Shown piece by piece: positions 1 through 6,018 of a stretch of 28,253 nt of DNA. The notes under the pieces are model-generated. The model did no database searches. It was not told the DNA's origin and saw nothing but the letters and a program-made list of their open reading frames with translations. The DNA comes from JAVZGQ01 sp039000685. GTDB taxonomy: Archaea; Aenigmatarchaeota; Aenigmatarchaeia; CG10238-14; SCSR01. The stretch lies in NCBI GenBank assembly GCA_039000685.1, contig JAWBNW010000006.1:1-28253 (forward strand). Reading direction: 5' to 3'. Position 1 is the first letter of the stretch. Each line of letters starts with the position of its first letter. The position numbers and the translations under genes were made by a program.

Positions 1-38
1 TTTTGAAATTTGGTAATTTTCATAAAAAATCAAATTAA
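1..38 (+). repeat. Left arm of a perfect 38-bp inverted repeat (copy A)
   Basis: These 38 bases are the exact reverse complement of 1255-1292. The arm contains an internal near-palindrome (5-21, GAAATT/AATTTTC around GGT) that could fold as a small hairpin with one bulge. A diverged third copy in the same orientation lies at about 514-549. The window begins inside or at the edge of this repeat, so its true left end cannot be seen. No transposase is visible beside it. Confidence 0.9.
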
Positions 39-45
39 TTTAAAT
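39..45 (+). promoter_or_regulatory. Putative TATA box for the first gene
   Basis: TTTAAAT is centred about 26 nt before the ATG at 68, with no Shine-Dalgarno between. This spacing predicts transcription starting at or near the start codon. It sits directly beside the inner end of repeat copy A. A/T-rich matches are easy to find by chance in this genome, so this rests mainly on spacing. Confidence 0.4.
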
Positions 46-67
46 CTTTAAACTCTTTATTATTTTC

Positions 68-526
68 ATGGTATATGAACTAACTATGGCTTTTGTTCCA
101 ATATTAGGATTTATTTTAGGTGGTATACGCTTCATAATATATAAGCAAATTATAAAAGAAAGAAACAAAATTCTAGAAAAAATTAAAGAAGATTATAAAA
201 AATTTCTTAAACATCCCAAAATAACTTCCGATGAAGAAAAAAGAAATTTTATAAAAAATCTAGCTGGGTTATATAAATTTGAAATAGAATTAAAAAGAGT
301 TGATATAAGTTTTAAAAACTTATTTTTTGGATTCATAGGACTACTTGTCGGTATTTTTATTTTTGATGTATTTGGTGTACCATCTTTAATTGTTGTTATT
401 ATCATTTTGGAAGTTTTTGGAATTTTGTCTTTTCTTGAGTTTATGTTCCTCAACGAAACATACAACCACATTAATTTGTATGAATCAGGGAAACCACCAA
501 AAGAATTTATTAAGAAAATTTGGTAG
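68..526 (+). CDS. Unknown membrane protein, 152 aa
   Basis: I do not recognise this protein. It has three hydrophobic stretches: about residues 7-25, 85-103 and 105-128. The last two are almost contiguous and probably form a hairpin. Residues 27-80 are strongly charged and Lys/Glu-rich, likely helical and cytoplasmic. A short polar tail follows. No catalytic motif is visible. Start: the ATG at 68 has a TATA-like box 26 nt upstream; the ATG at 86 (Met7) is an alternative. The gene lies between repeat copies A and B, and its last codons and TAG stop fall inside copy B and its hairpin loop. It converges with the gene ending at 546. Its position inside a repeat-bounded segment suggests accessory DNA. 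That it is a real gene is likely but not certain. Confidence 0.65.
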   Translation: MVYELTMAFVPILGFILGGIRFIIYKQIIKERNKILEKIKEDYKKFLKHPKITSDEEKRNFIKNLAGLYKFEIELKRVDISFKNLFFGFIGLLVGIFIFDVFGVPSLIVVIIILEVFGILSFLEFMFLNETYNHINLYESGKPPKEFIKKIW

Positions 527-549
527 TTTTCTTAAAAATCAAAACTTAA
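510..549. repeat. Diverged third repeat (copy B) with a 9-bp hairpin, possible bidirectional terminator
   Basis: From about 514 the sequence matches copy A (1-38) in the same orientation, with only a few substitutions and indels over roughly 30 nt, including the shared core TTTGGTARTTTTC. Unlike copy A, it forms a perfect 9-bp stem (510-518 with 527-535) around an 8-nt loop. The stop codon of the left gene (524-526) is in the loop, and the stop of the convergent right gene (546-548) is just outside the stem. It therefore sits exactly where two convergent transcripts must end. A terminator role is inference; the repeat relationship is visible directly. Confidence 0.6.
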
Positions 550-1040
550 CATTTTTCGTTTGTTTCCTCTATTAACAAAAGTTGTTGATAGTATTCTCTT
601 GAAGAATATCGACAACATTTATACATCTCAGAAAATTTACAAAATTTCCCAAAGTAAGTTGCACATTCGGCTTTTATTCGAATATAAGCATTTTTCACAC
701 TGTCATTAAAAGTTGGTTTAAATTTGAAGGTAGACAATTGACCAGCATCAACTCGGTAGACAATACTTCTACTATCTTCAACTTTTCCAAAGTCATCTAT
801 GAATTTTATTTTATCTGAAGTAAAGGTTACATTGAAAAATGCTGAAATTTTTCCACCATTATTTAAACTGATATAAGTTTCTAATTTATCATTTAAAATG
901 GTAGGGCAAACTTTATCTGCAGTGCTTGTTTGAATTACCCAAACCATTTCTGGTAAAGAAATATAACCATAAATTATTGTACCGATTGCTATCAGAATTG
1001 CTAAATAAGTATAGAATCGTTGTGGTGAAATTCCTTTCAT
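546..1040 (-). CDS. Unknown membrane-anchored, Cys-rich extracytoplasmic protein, 164 aa
   Basis: I do not recognise the family. One hydrophobic segment at about residues 11-29 would act as an N-terminal anchor or uncleaved signal. The remaining ~135 residues look extracytoplasmic: polar, with beta-like alternation and six cysteines (45, 126, 134, 142, 143, 164), most of them crowded near the C-terminus, which suggests disulfides. Two N-x-S/T sequons (Asn70, Asn112) could be glycosylated by the AglB encoded in this window; that is inference. Start: an ATG with no Shine-Dalgarno but A/T-rich TATA-like sequence at about 1062-1077, fitting a leaderless message. The gene lies between repeat copies B and C and converges with the membrane-protein gene on its left. 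Confidence 0.65.
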   Translation of the reverse strand: MKGISPQRFYTYLAILIAIGTIIYGYISLPEMVWVIQTSTADKVCPTILNDKLETYISLNNGGKISAFFNVTFTSDKIKFIDDFGKVEDSRSIVYRVDAGQLSTFKFKPTFNDSVKNAYIRIKAECATYFGKFCKFSEMYKCCRYSSREYYQQLLLIEETNEKC

Positions 1041-1057
1041 AAGATAGAGTTTTCTAG

Positions 1058-1258
1058 TTAAAAATATTTATATTTATCAGCTTCGAAGCTATAAGATGGT
1101 TAATTAAACATGATTCTCATTTTATTTCACAACTACTGGTTCAATCAAAGAACTATATTGTTTATGATAAAGAAGAAGGACAAATTGAAAATATAGGTTT
1201 TGTAGAGGGTAAACAATTAGATTGCTCTTGCATAGCAAATATAACGATAAAATCTTAA
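1058..1258 (+). pseudogene. Possible 3' remnant of a truncated gene
   Basis: A frame is open from just after a TAG at 1055 to a TAA at 1256, with no ATG, GTG or TTG start in frame. From about 1094 the translation has a natural protein composition, with an acidic stretch (DKEEGQIEN) followed by Leu-Asp-Cys-Ser-Cys near the end. The stop codon overlaps the first bases of repeat copy C, so a gene tail may have been stranded when the repeat-bounded segment formed. At under 70 codons, chance is a serious alternative. I cannot name a parent gene. Confidence 0.25.
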
Positions 1259-1292
1259 TTTGATTTTTTATGAAAATTACCAAATTTCAAAA
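1255..1292 (-). repeat. Right arm of a perfect 38-bp inverted repeat (copy C)
   Basis: This is the exact reverse complement of 1-38, so the 1.29-kb segment between them is symmetrically bounded. Perfect identity over 38 bp, beside a third copy (B) that has diverged, suggests that A and C are recent, are kept identical by recombination, or mark the ends of one element. No flanking target duplication can be judged because the left flank is outside the window. Confidence 0.9.
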
Positions 1293-1554
1293 AGATGTAT
1301 ATATCCCCACATCTTTATAGTTAAAATTCTAGTACCAACAAATGTTGGCTCAGCCAATATTCGCCAAAAAATGAAGTAGACTAGATTGCAGATAGTTTTA
1401 AATATCTTTTTTCCTAACTTCAATTTAGGTGTAAGAGATGGGCGATAGTTTTTGCATCAACTAACTTTTACCTTGAGTTTTTGGATGATTTTCTGAAACT
1501 AAACAAAATTTATTTTAAAACACTAAATTCTTTGAATAACAATATAAAAATTAA
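1293..1554. other. Non-coding stretch with small palindromes upstream of tRNA-Cys
   Basis: I see no convincing gene here. Three short dyads stand out. CCAAC/GTTGG (1335-1339 with 1344-1348) is immediately overlapped by TTGG/CCAA (1345-1348 with 1354-1357), so the two hairpins are mutually exclusive. CCTAA/TTAGG (1413-1417 with 1425-1429) is separate. A TATTTTAAA-like sequence around 1511-1519 could be the TATA box for the tRNA-Cys/cysS transcript, giving a short 5' leader before the tRNA. No C/D-box or other RNA family signature was recognised. Confidence 0.35.
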
Positions 1555-1658
1555 GCTCGGGTGGCCGAATCCGGTTAGGCAGTCGGCTGCAGTTGGTCTT
1601 TCGAAAAAAGATGAGAAGTTGAGACCGACGTATGTGGGTTCAAATCCCGCCCCGAGCT
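1555..1658 (+). tRNA. tRNA-Cys (GCA) with a 31-nt intron
   Basis: The acceptor arms GCTCGGG and CCCGAGC pair perfectly, followed by T at discriminator position 73, the archaeal tRNA-Cys identity base. The D-stem is GCC/GGC, the T-stem is GTGGG/CCCGC with loop TTCAAAT, and the anticodon stem is GTCGG/CCGAC. Removing 1593-1623 gives the 7-base loop CTGCAGA with anticodon GCA at 1589-1591 and a 73-nt mature tRNA; CCA is not encoded. The intron is at the canonical 37/38 position. The gene ends 15 nt before the cysS start codon on the same strand, so it is probably co-transcribed with its own synthetase gene. Class II identity (Leu or Ser) is rejected because of T73 and the perfect Cys loop after splicing. 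Confidence 0.93.
1593..1623 (+). other. tRNA-Cys intron, 31 nt
   Basis: Placing the splice sites at 1592/1593 and 1623/1624 puts each cut after the second base of a 3-nt bulge (AGT and AGA). A weak four-position central helix (1587-1590 with 1618-1621, one U-U mismatch and one G-U) separates the bulges, which is a relaxed form of the archaeal bulge-helix-bulge recognised by the splicing endonuclease. The inner helix on the intron side is poor. Inside the intron TCTTT (1597-1601) can pair with AAAGA (1607-1611). The start of the intron can also pair with the 3' anticodon-stem strand, as described in the findings. Confidence 0.75.
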
Positions 1659-1665
1659 CTTCAAA

Positions 1666-1670
1666 GTGAT
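1666..1670 (+). promoter_or_regulatory. Shine-Dalgarno GTGAT of cysS
   Basis: GTGAT lies 3 nt before the ATG at 1674 and 7 nt after the tRNA 3' end. It selects this start over an in-frame upstream ATG at 1632 that lies inside the tRNA. After tRNase Z cleavage the cysS mRNA would begin at about 1659 with a leader of roughly 15 nt. Confidence 0.65.
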
Positions 1671-1673
1671 AAA

Positions 1674-3089
1674 ATGCTTAGAGTCTTCAACACACTTACA
1701 AGAAAAAAAGATGTTTTCAGGCCAATAGAAAACAAAAAGGTTAAAATGTTTGTCTGTGGCCCTACTGTCTACGACTTCTCACACTTAGGACATGCAAAAA
1801 CTTACATTCAATTTGATATGATAGCAAGATATTTGAGATTTAAAGGTTTCGAAGTTTTTTATCTTCAAAACATTACTGATTTAGATGATAAAATAATTGA
1901 CAGGGCTAAAAAAGAAGGTGTAGATCCAAAAACAATAGCAAGAAGATTTGAAGAAGAGTATCACAAAGATATGAAAGCCTTGAATGTTGTTTCTGTTGAT
2001 AAACATGCTCGTGCTACCGACTACATAAAAGAAATAATAAGTCAGGTTGAAAGGTTGCTCAAGAAAGGCTTTGCCTATGAAATAGAAGATGGGATTTATT
2101 ATGACATAAGCAAGTTCAAAGAATATGGGAAGCTTTCTGGAAGAACTGCTTTAGAAGCGGAAGATGCTGTTTCAAGAATTGATGAAAGTGTGAATAAAAG
2201 AAATAAAGGAGATTTCTGTTTGTGGAAGAAATCCAAACCTGATGAGCCAAAGTGGCCATCGCCATGGTTTGAGGGTAGACCAGGATGGCACATAGAAGAT
2301 ACTGCTATTACAGAAGCGCATTTTGGACCACAATATGACATTCATGGTGGGGCAAGAGATCTTATTTTTCCACACCATGAAGCTGAAATTGCACAAATGG
2401 AAGCGATTTCGGGCAAAAAACCTTTTGTGAAATATTGGCTTCACACAGGTTTTCTTACAGTTAATGGTGAAAAAATGTCAAAGTCTTTAGGAAATTTTGT
2501 TACAATAAGGGATGCCTTGAAAAAATACGATGCTGAAACCATAAGGTTGTTTTTTGTTTCATCACATTACAGAAGTCCGATTGATTATAATGAGAAAAAT
2601 CTGGAACAGGCAAGAAAAAATCTTGAAAGATTGTACAATACTTTGGAAAAACTGCAAGATGCAAAAAAAAGAAAGGAAAAAACAGAAGATGAGAAAGAAT
2701 TTGAGGAATTCATAAGAAAAATTGAGAAAGAATTTGAGGAATTCATGGATGATGATTTTAACACACCAAAGGCTCTTCTTTGTTTGTATAAACTATCAAA
2801 CAAAACAAACGGCTTGCTCGAGAAACAAAAAAATGAAATAAACGAAAAGCTTGCAACAAAAATAATCGAAACTTTTAGAAAGCTTGGCTATATTTTTGGA
2901 ATACTACAAAGAGAAATAAAAAAAGATGAGATTCCTGAAGAAATTAAAAAATTAGTTGAAGAGAGAGAAAATGCAAGAAAAGTAAAAGATTTTAAGAAAG
3001 CCGATGAATTGAGGGAAAAAATTAAATCTTTAGGATATATTGTTGAAGACACAAAAGATGGGCCAAAGATTAAGAAAGCTAACCTCTGA
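1674..3089 (+). CDS. cysS: Cysteinyl-tRNA synthetase
   Basis: Class I aminoacyl-tRNA synthetase that attaches cysteine to tRNA-Cys in the cytoplasm. With the start used here (471 aa, normal for the family) the N-terminal motif FVCGPTVYDFSHLGH holds the HIGH signature as HLGH at residues 37-40 and a zinc ligand at Cys28. Further zinc-site candidates are the Cys in GDFCLWK and the His/Glu of FPHHEAE. KMSKS is at 267-271. The C-terminal half is helical and charged and includes a perfect 11-codon tandem duplication (EKEFEEF twice). The in-frame extension upstream of Met1 would translate the tRNA and is rejected. The gene directly follows tRNA-Cys and overlaps the convergent nrdG by 11 bp at its 3' end. 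Confidence 0.97.
   Translation: MLRVFNTLTRKKDVFRPIENKKVKMFVCGPTVYDFSHLGHAKTYIQFDMIARYLRFKGFEVFYLQNITDLDDKIIDRAKKEGVDPKTIARRFEEEYHKDMKALNVVSVDKHARATDYIKEIISQVERLLKKGFAYEIEDGIYYDISKFKEYGKLSGRTALEAEDAVSRIDESVNKRNKGDFCLWKKSKPDEPKWPSPWFEGRPGWHIEDTAITEAHFGPQYDIHGGARDLIFPHHEAEIAQMEAISGKKPFVKYWLHTGFLTVNGEKMSKSLGNFVTIRDALKKYDAETIRLFFVSSHYRSPIDYNEKNLEQARKNLERLYNTLEKLQDAKKRKEKTEDEKEFEEFIRKIEKEFEEFMDDDFNTPKALLCLYKLSNKTNGLLEKQKNEINEKLATKIIETFRKLGYIFGILQREIKKDEIPEEIKKLVEERENARKVKDFKKADELREKIKSLGYIVEDTKDGPKIKKANL
2691..2746 (+). repeat. In-frame tandem repeat in cysS (23 identical bases, 33-bp period)
   Basis: The 23 bases at 2691-2713 recur exactly at 2724-2746. The 33-bp offset is 11 codons, about three turns of a helix, and encodes EKEFEEF twice in the helical C-terminal region after the KMSKS domain. 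Exact nucleotide identity suggests a recent duplication rather than convergence on acidic residues. Confidence 0.85.
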
Positions 3090-3783
3090 ATTTGATATTC
3101 ACAAATTCCTTTCCCTTTTCAATAATTTTTTCAATTTCATTTTTATCAAAAGGTGTGAAGCTCCTTTGAGAAAGAGTTTCATTAAATTTCTTAAAATTTT
3201 GAATATAGTAAACTTTTGCCCCTCTAATAGTCTTACAAATTTCAACAACATCTTCAATTGAATGAAATTCTTTCATTAAAGTTGTTCGGAACTCGTAGTC
3301 AATTGAAGAAGAAAGTAAAATTTCTATGGATTTTTTAATGTTTTCAAAAGTTTCTTCATTTAAATTTTCAACAATCTCCTTGTATTTTTTGAATTCCAAT
3401 TTTGTTTTTATGTCCATTGCAACATAATCCACAAGCTTGTTTTCAATCAAATTCAAAAGCATTTTTGGATTGCTTCCATTTGTCTCTAAACCGACTAAGA
3501 AACCTGTTGATTTAATTTTTTTAATTAAGTTTGGTAAATCTCCGTTCAAAGTTGGTTCACCGCCTGTAAAAACCACAGCATCGATGAATTTTTTATTTTC
3601 CTCAAGATAAGGTAAAATGTAGTTCTCTGAAAACCCCTTTATTTCCTTGATTTTTTCTGGCAAAACTAATTGTGGAACATAACAAAAAGAGCATCTAAAA
3701 TTACAACCTGCTAAAAAGACTATTGAAGAAATTTTTCCCGGATAATCAAGCAAGCTTGTTTTTTGAAATCCTGCTATTATCAT
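3079..3783 (-). CDS. nrdG: Anaerobic ribonucleotide reductase activating enzyme
   Basis: Radical SAM enzyme that uses a 4Fe-4S cluster and S-adenosylmethionine to create the glycyl radical on NrdD. The cluster motif CNFRCSFC is at residues 27-34 (Cys27, 31, 34), preceded by the typical N-terminus with SLLDYPGK and IVFLAGC. The SAM-contacting GGEP motif (FTGGEPTLNG) is at about 73-82. At 234 aa it matches the archaeal/Thermotoga-type NrdG, which is longer than the enterobacterial one. Its ATG overlaps the nrdD stop (ATGA), so the two are translationally coupled. Its 3' end overlaps cysS on the opposite strand. Confidence 0.95.
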   Translation of the reverse strand: MIIAGFQKTSLLDYPGKISSIVFLAGCNFRCSFCYVPQLVLPEKIKEIKGFSENYILPYLEENKKFIDAVVFTGGEPTLNGDLPNLIKKIKSTGFLVGLETNGSNPKMLLNLIENKLVDYVAMDIKTKLEFKKYKEIVENLNEETFENIKKSIEILLSSSIDYEFRTTLMKEFHSIEDVVEICKTIRGAKVYYIQNFKKFNETLSQRSFTPFDKNEIEKIIEKGKEFVNIKFRG

Positions 3784-5909
3784 CTTATCATTTCAATTTT
3801 TTGGAAAGCCTTATCAAAAGTTTTTCTCTGCTTGAATTCCTCTTGCTTACCCTCATTCCATTGCTCTACTGGTCTTAAATAGCCCACAACTCTTGAATAA
3901 ACTTCTGTCTTTCTGTTACAGTTCGGGCAAAATGGGGATTCTCTTGGGATGTAGCCGTGTTCGGGACAAACGCTGAAAGTTGGGGTGATTGTAAAGTAGG
4001 GAAGCTTGAAGCTGTTACAAATCTTCTTAACCAAAGATATCAGAGATTCTACAGGGATATTTGCCTCACCCATCCAAACATGGACAACTGTACCACCTGT
4101 ATACTTAACTTGTAGTGGATCTTGTAATCTTAGATATTCCCAAAGATCGTCTGTGAAATAAACTGGTAGTTGGGAAGAGTTCGTGTAATATGGTTTTGCT
4201 CCTCTTCTTACTTCTTCTTCATTGGCAACTATTATATCTGGATACTTTTGTTTATCAATTTTTGCCAACCTGTAAGAAGTAGCCTCGGCTGGTGTTGCTT
4301 CTAAATTGTAAATGTTTCCCGTTTCTTGTTGAAAATCTTCAAGCTTTTTTCTCATGAAATCTAAAACTTTTTCTGAGAAAGCAAGACCGTCTTTATCTCC
4401 TATAGAACAGCCCAAAAAGTTTAAACAAGCTTCATTCATTCCAACCAAACCAATTGTATTGAAGTGGTTTTTCCAATATTGGTTGAATCCCTCCTTTATC
4501 TTCCTCAAATAAAATCTAGAATAAGGATAAAGCCCTCTTTCAGTAAGTTTTTCTAACCAAGCTCTCTTTATTTCTAAAATTCTTCTGCATATTTCCATCA
4601 TTTTATCCAATCTTTCAAAAAATTCTCTCTCATCTTTTGACAAATAACCTATTCTTGGCATATTGATTGTGACGACGCCTATGCTTCCTGTTAATGGGTT
4701 AGCTCCAAACAAACCTCCACCCCTTTTCTTCAATTCTCTTTTGTCGAGACGGAGGTGGCAACACATCGAGCGAACATCTTCAGGATTCATATCAGAGTTT
4801 ATGAAATTAGCAAAGTATGGTATACCATATCTTGCACTTGTTTCAAAAATTTTCAATATTGCTCTCTCCTCCCATTCAAAATCTTTTGTTATGTTAATTG
4901 TGGGAATTGGGAAAGTGAAAACTCTTCCAACAGCATCTCCCTCGAGCATGACTTCAGCTAAAGCTTGATTGAAAATATTCATCTCTTCTTGAAAATCTCC
5001 ATAAGTTACATCTAAAATCTTGCCACCAATTATCACTGGCTCATTTTCCATAAATTTTGGAACTTTGAGATCGATAGTAATGTTGCTGAAAGGTGTCTGA
5101 AAACCAACTCTAGTTGGAACATTCATATTGAACATGAACTCTTGTATAAACTGTTTCACTGATTTAAAATCAAGACCATCATATCTTATGAAAGGTGCTA
5201 AAAAGGTGTCAAAATTTGAAAAAGCTTGAGCACCTGCAGCTTCTCCTTGAAGCGTGAATATAAAATTAACTGCTTGACCTAAAGCAGATCTTAAATGTTT
5301 TGCTGGTTTTGAAGAAATCTTTCCTCTAACGCCAGTAAAGCCAGAAAGCAACAAATCTCTCAGGTCCCATCCAACACAATATGGGCCCAAAATACCTAAA
5401 TTGTGTATGTGGATGTCACCATTTATGTGAGCGTCTCTTAGCTCTGGTGTAGTCTTATTGTAAATTCTATGCAACCAATATTGCGAAATAACTTGAGATG
5501 ATATGTGAACATTGAGAGATTGTAAAGAAAAAGTTGTGTTTGCATTTTCCTTAACAAGCCATGTTTTTTCATCAAGATAGCTATCAACAAGCTCTCTGAT
5601 TTGACCATGTAAAGCTCTATAGAGAATGTAAGCTTTGGCTGTTTTGTAATGACCATTTTCAACCAAAACTTTTTCCACTAAATCTTGAACTTGTTCTACG
5701 GTTGGAATTTCCCCAGGCTTAAGTTGTTTTTTCAAAAGTTCAACAACTTGAGAAGATAATTTTTCTGCCAAACTCCTATCTTTTCCACCAACTGCTTGAG
5801 CAGCTTTCCATATAGCTTCTGTTATTTTGTTTTGATCAAAATCGACTATCCTACCATCTCTTTTTATAATTTTTGAAAATTTTACTTCATCGTGACTATT
5901 TTCACTCAT
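3780..5909 (-). CDS. nrdD: Anaerobic (class III) ribonucleoside-triphosphate reductase
   Basis: Reduces ribonucleoside triphosphates to deoxyribonucleotides for DNA synthesis with an oxygen-sensitive glycyl radical. Residues ~10-100 form an ATP-cone regulatory domain (IIKRDGRIVDFDQNKI), implying allosteric control by ATP/dATP. The reductase barrel follows, with candidate catalytic cysteines in MCCHLRLDK (about 380-390). The C-terminal zinc site is Cys648, His651, Cys661 and Cys664, and the glycyl-radical loop is RVVGY with Gly676. The length of 709 aa is normal and all key residues are present. Its presence without a visible class I or II enzyme implies anaerobic growth, though other RNR genes could lie elsewhere. 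nrdG follows with a 4-bp overlap. The upstream 109-bp gap is shared with the divergent protease gene. Confidence 0.97.
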   Translation of the reverse strand: MSENSHDEVKFSKIIKRDGRIVDFDQNKITEAIWKAAQAVGGKDRSLAEKLSSQVVELLKKQLKPGEIPTVEQVQDLVEKVLVENGHYKTAKAYILYRALHGQIRELVDSYLDEKTWLVKENANTTFSLQSLNVHISSQVISQYWLHRIYNKTTPELRDAHINGDIHIHNLGILGPYCVGWDLRDLLLSGFTGVRGKISSKPAKHLRSALGQAVNFIFTLQGEAAGAQAFSNFDTFLAPFIRYDGLDFKSVKQFIQEFMFNMNVPTRVGFQTPFSNITIDLKVPKFMENEPVIIGGKILDVTYGDFQEEMNIFNQALAEVMLEGDAVGRVFTFPIPTINITKDFEWEERAILKIFETSARYGIPYFANFINSDMNPEDVRSMCCHLRLDKRELKKRGGGLFGANPLTGSIGVVTINMPRIGYLSKDEREFFERLDKMMEICRRILEIKRAWLEKLTERGLYPYSRFYLRKIKEGFNQYWKNHFNTIGLVGMNEACLNFLGCSIGDKDGLAFSEKVLDFMRKKLEDFQQETGNIYNLEATPAEATSYRLAKIDKQKYPDIIVANEEEVRRGAKPYYTNSSQLPVYFTDDLWEYLRLQDPLQVKYTGGTVVHVWMGEANIPVESLISLVKKICNSFKLPYFTITPTFSVCPEHGYIPRESPFCPNCNRKTEVYSRVVGYLRPVEQWNEGKQEEFKQRKTFDKAFQKIEMIR

Positions 5910-5926
5910 GTTATCGCCAAAAAAAC

Positions 5927-5986
5927 TATATCTAAAATAAATTATCTTTTAAATATCTATTTCTATTTTACAATTTATATCTAAAA
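5927..5986. promoter_or_regulatory. Divergent nrdD / protease promoter region with an 11-bp direct repeat
   Basis: TATATCTAAAA occurs exactly at 5927-5937 and again at 5976-5986, 49 bp apart, in the only gap between nrdD (minus) and the site-2 protease (plus). The right copy overlaps a TTTATATCT sequence that can serve as TATA box for the plus-strand gene. The copies may be operators for a shared regulator. In such AT-rich DNA chance cannot be dismissed. Confidence 0.35.
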
Positions 5987-6005
5987 AAACAATTCTTCTT
6001 ATAAA

Positions 6006-6012
6006 GGGGTGA
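6006..6012 (+). promoter_or_regulatory. Shine-Dalgarno GGGGTGA
   Basis: GGGGTGA lies 6 nt before the ATG at 6019 and closely matches the archaeal anti-Shine-Dalgarno (GGAGGTGAT complement). It fixes the start of the protease gene. Confidence 0.7.
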
Positions 6013-6018
6013 AAAAGA

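Noticed and set aside
1555..1658. Reading the tRNA as an intronless class II tRNA (Leu/Ser) with a long variable arm
   Set aside because: The D-loop looks class II-like, but discriminator T73, the CTGCAG loop with GCA and perfect anticodon pairing after removing 31 nt all fit Cys with an intron.
1481..1669. Open frame of 62 codons across the tRNA
   Set aside because: It runs through the tRNA gene and its intron and has no protein-like features; it is a by-product of the tRNA sequence.
1632..1673. In-frame ATG upstream of cysS giving 14 extra residues
   Set aside because: These codons lie inside tRNA-Cys, and the family N-terminus begins right after them, behind a GTGAT Shine-Dalgarno.
4663..4968. 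101-codon open frame opposite nrdD
   Set aside because: It is antisense to a fully conserved part of nrdD and has no recognisable domain or ribosome-binding site.
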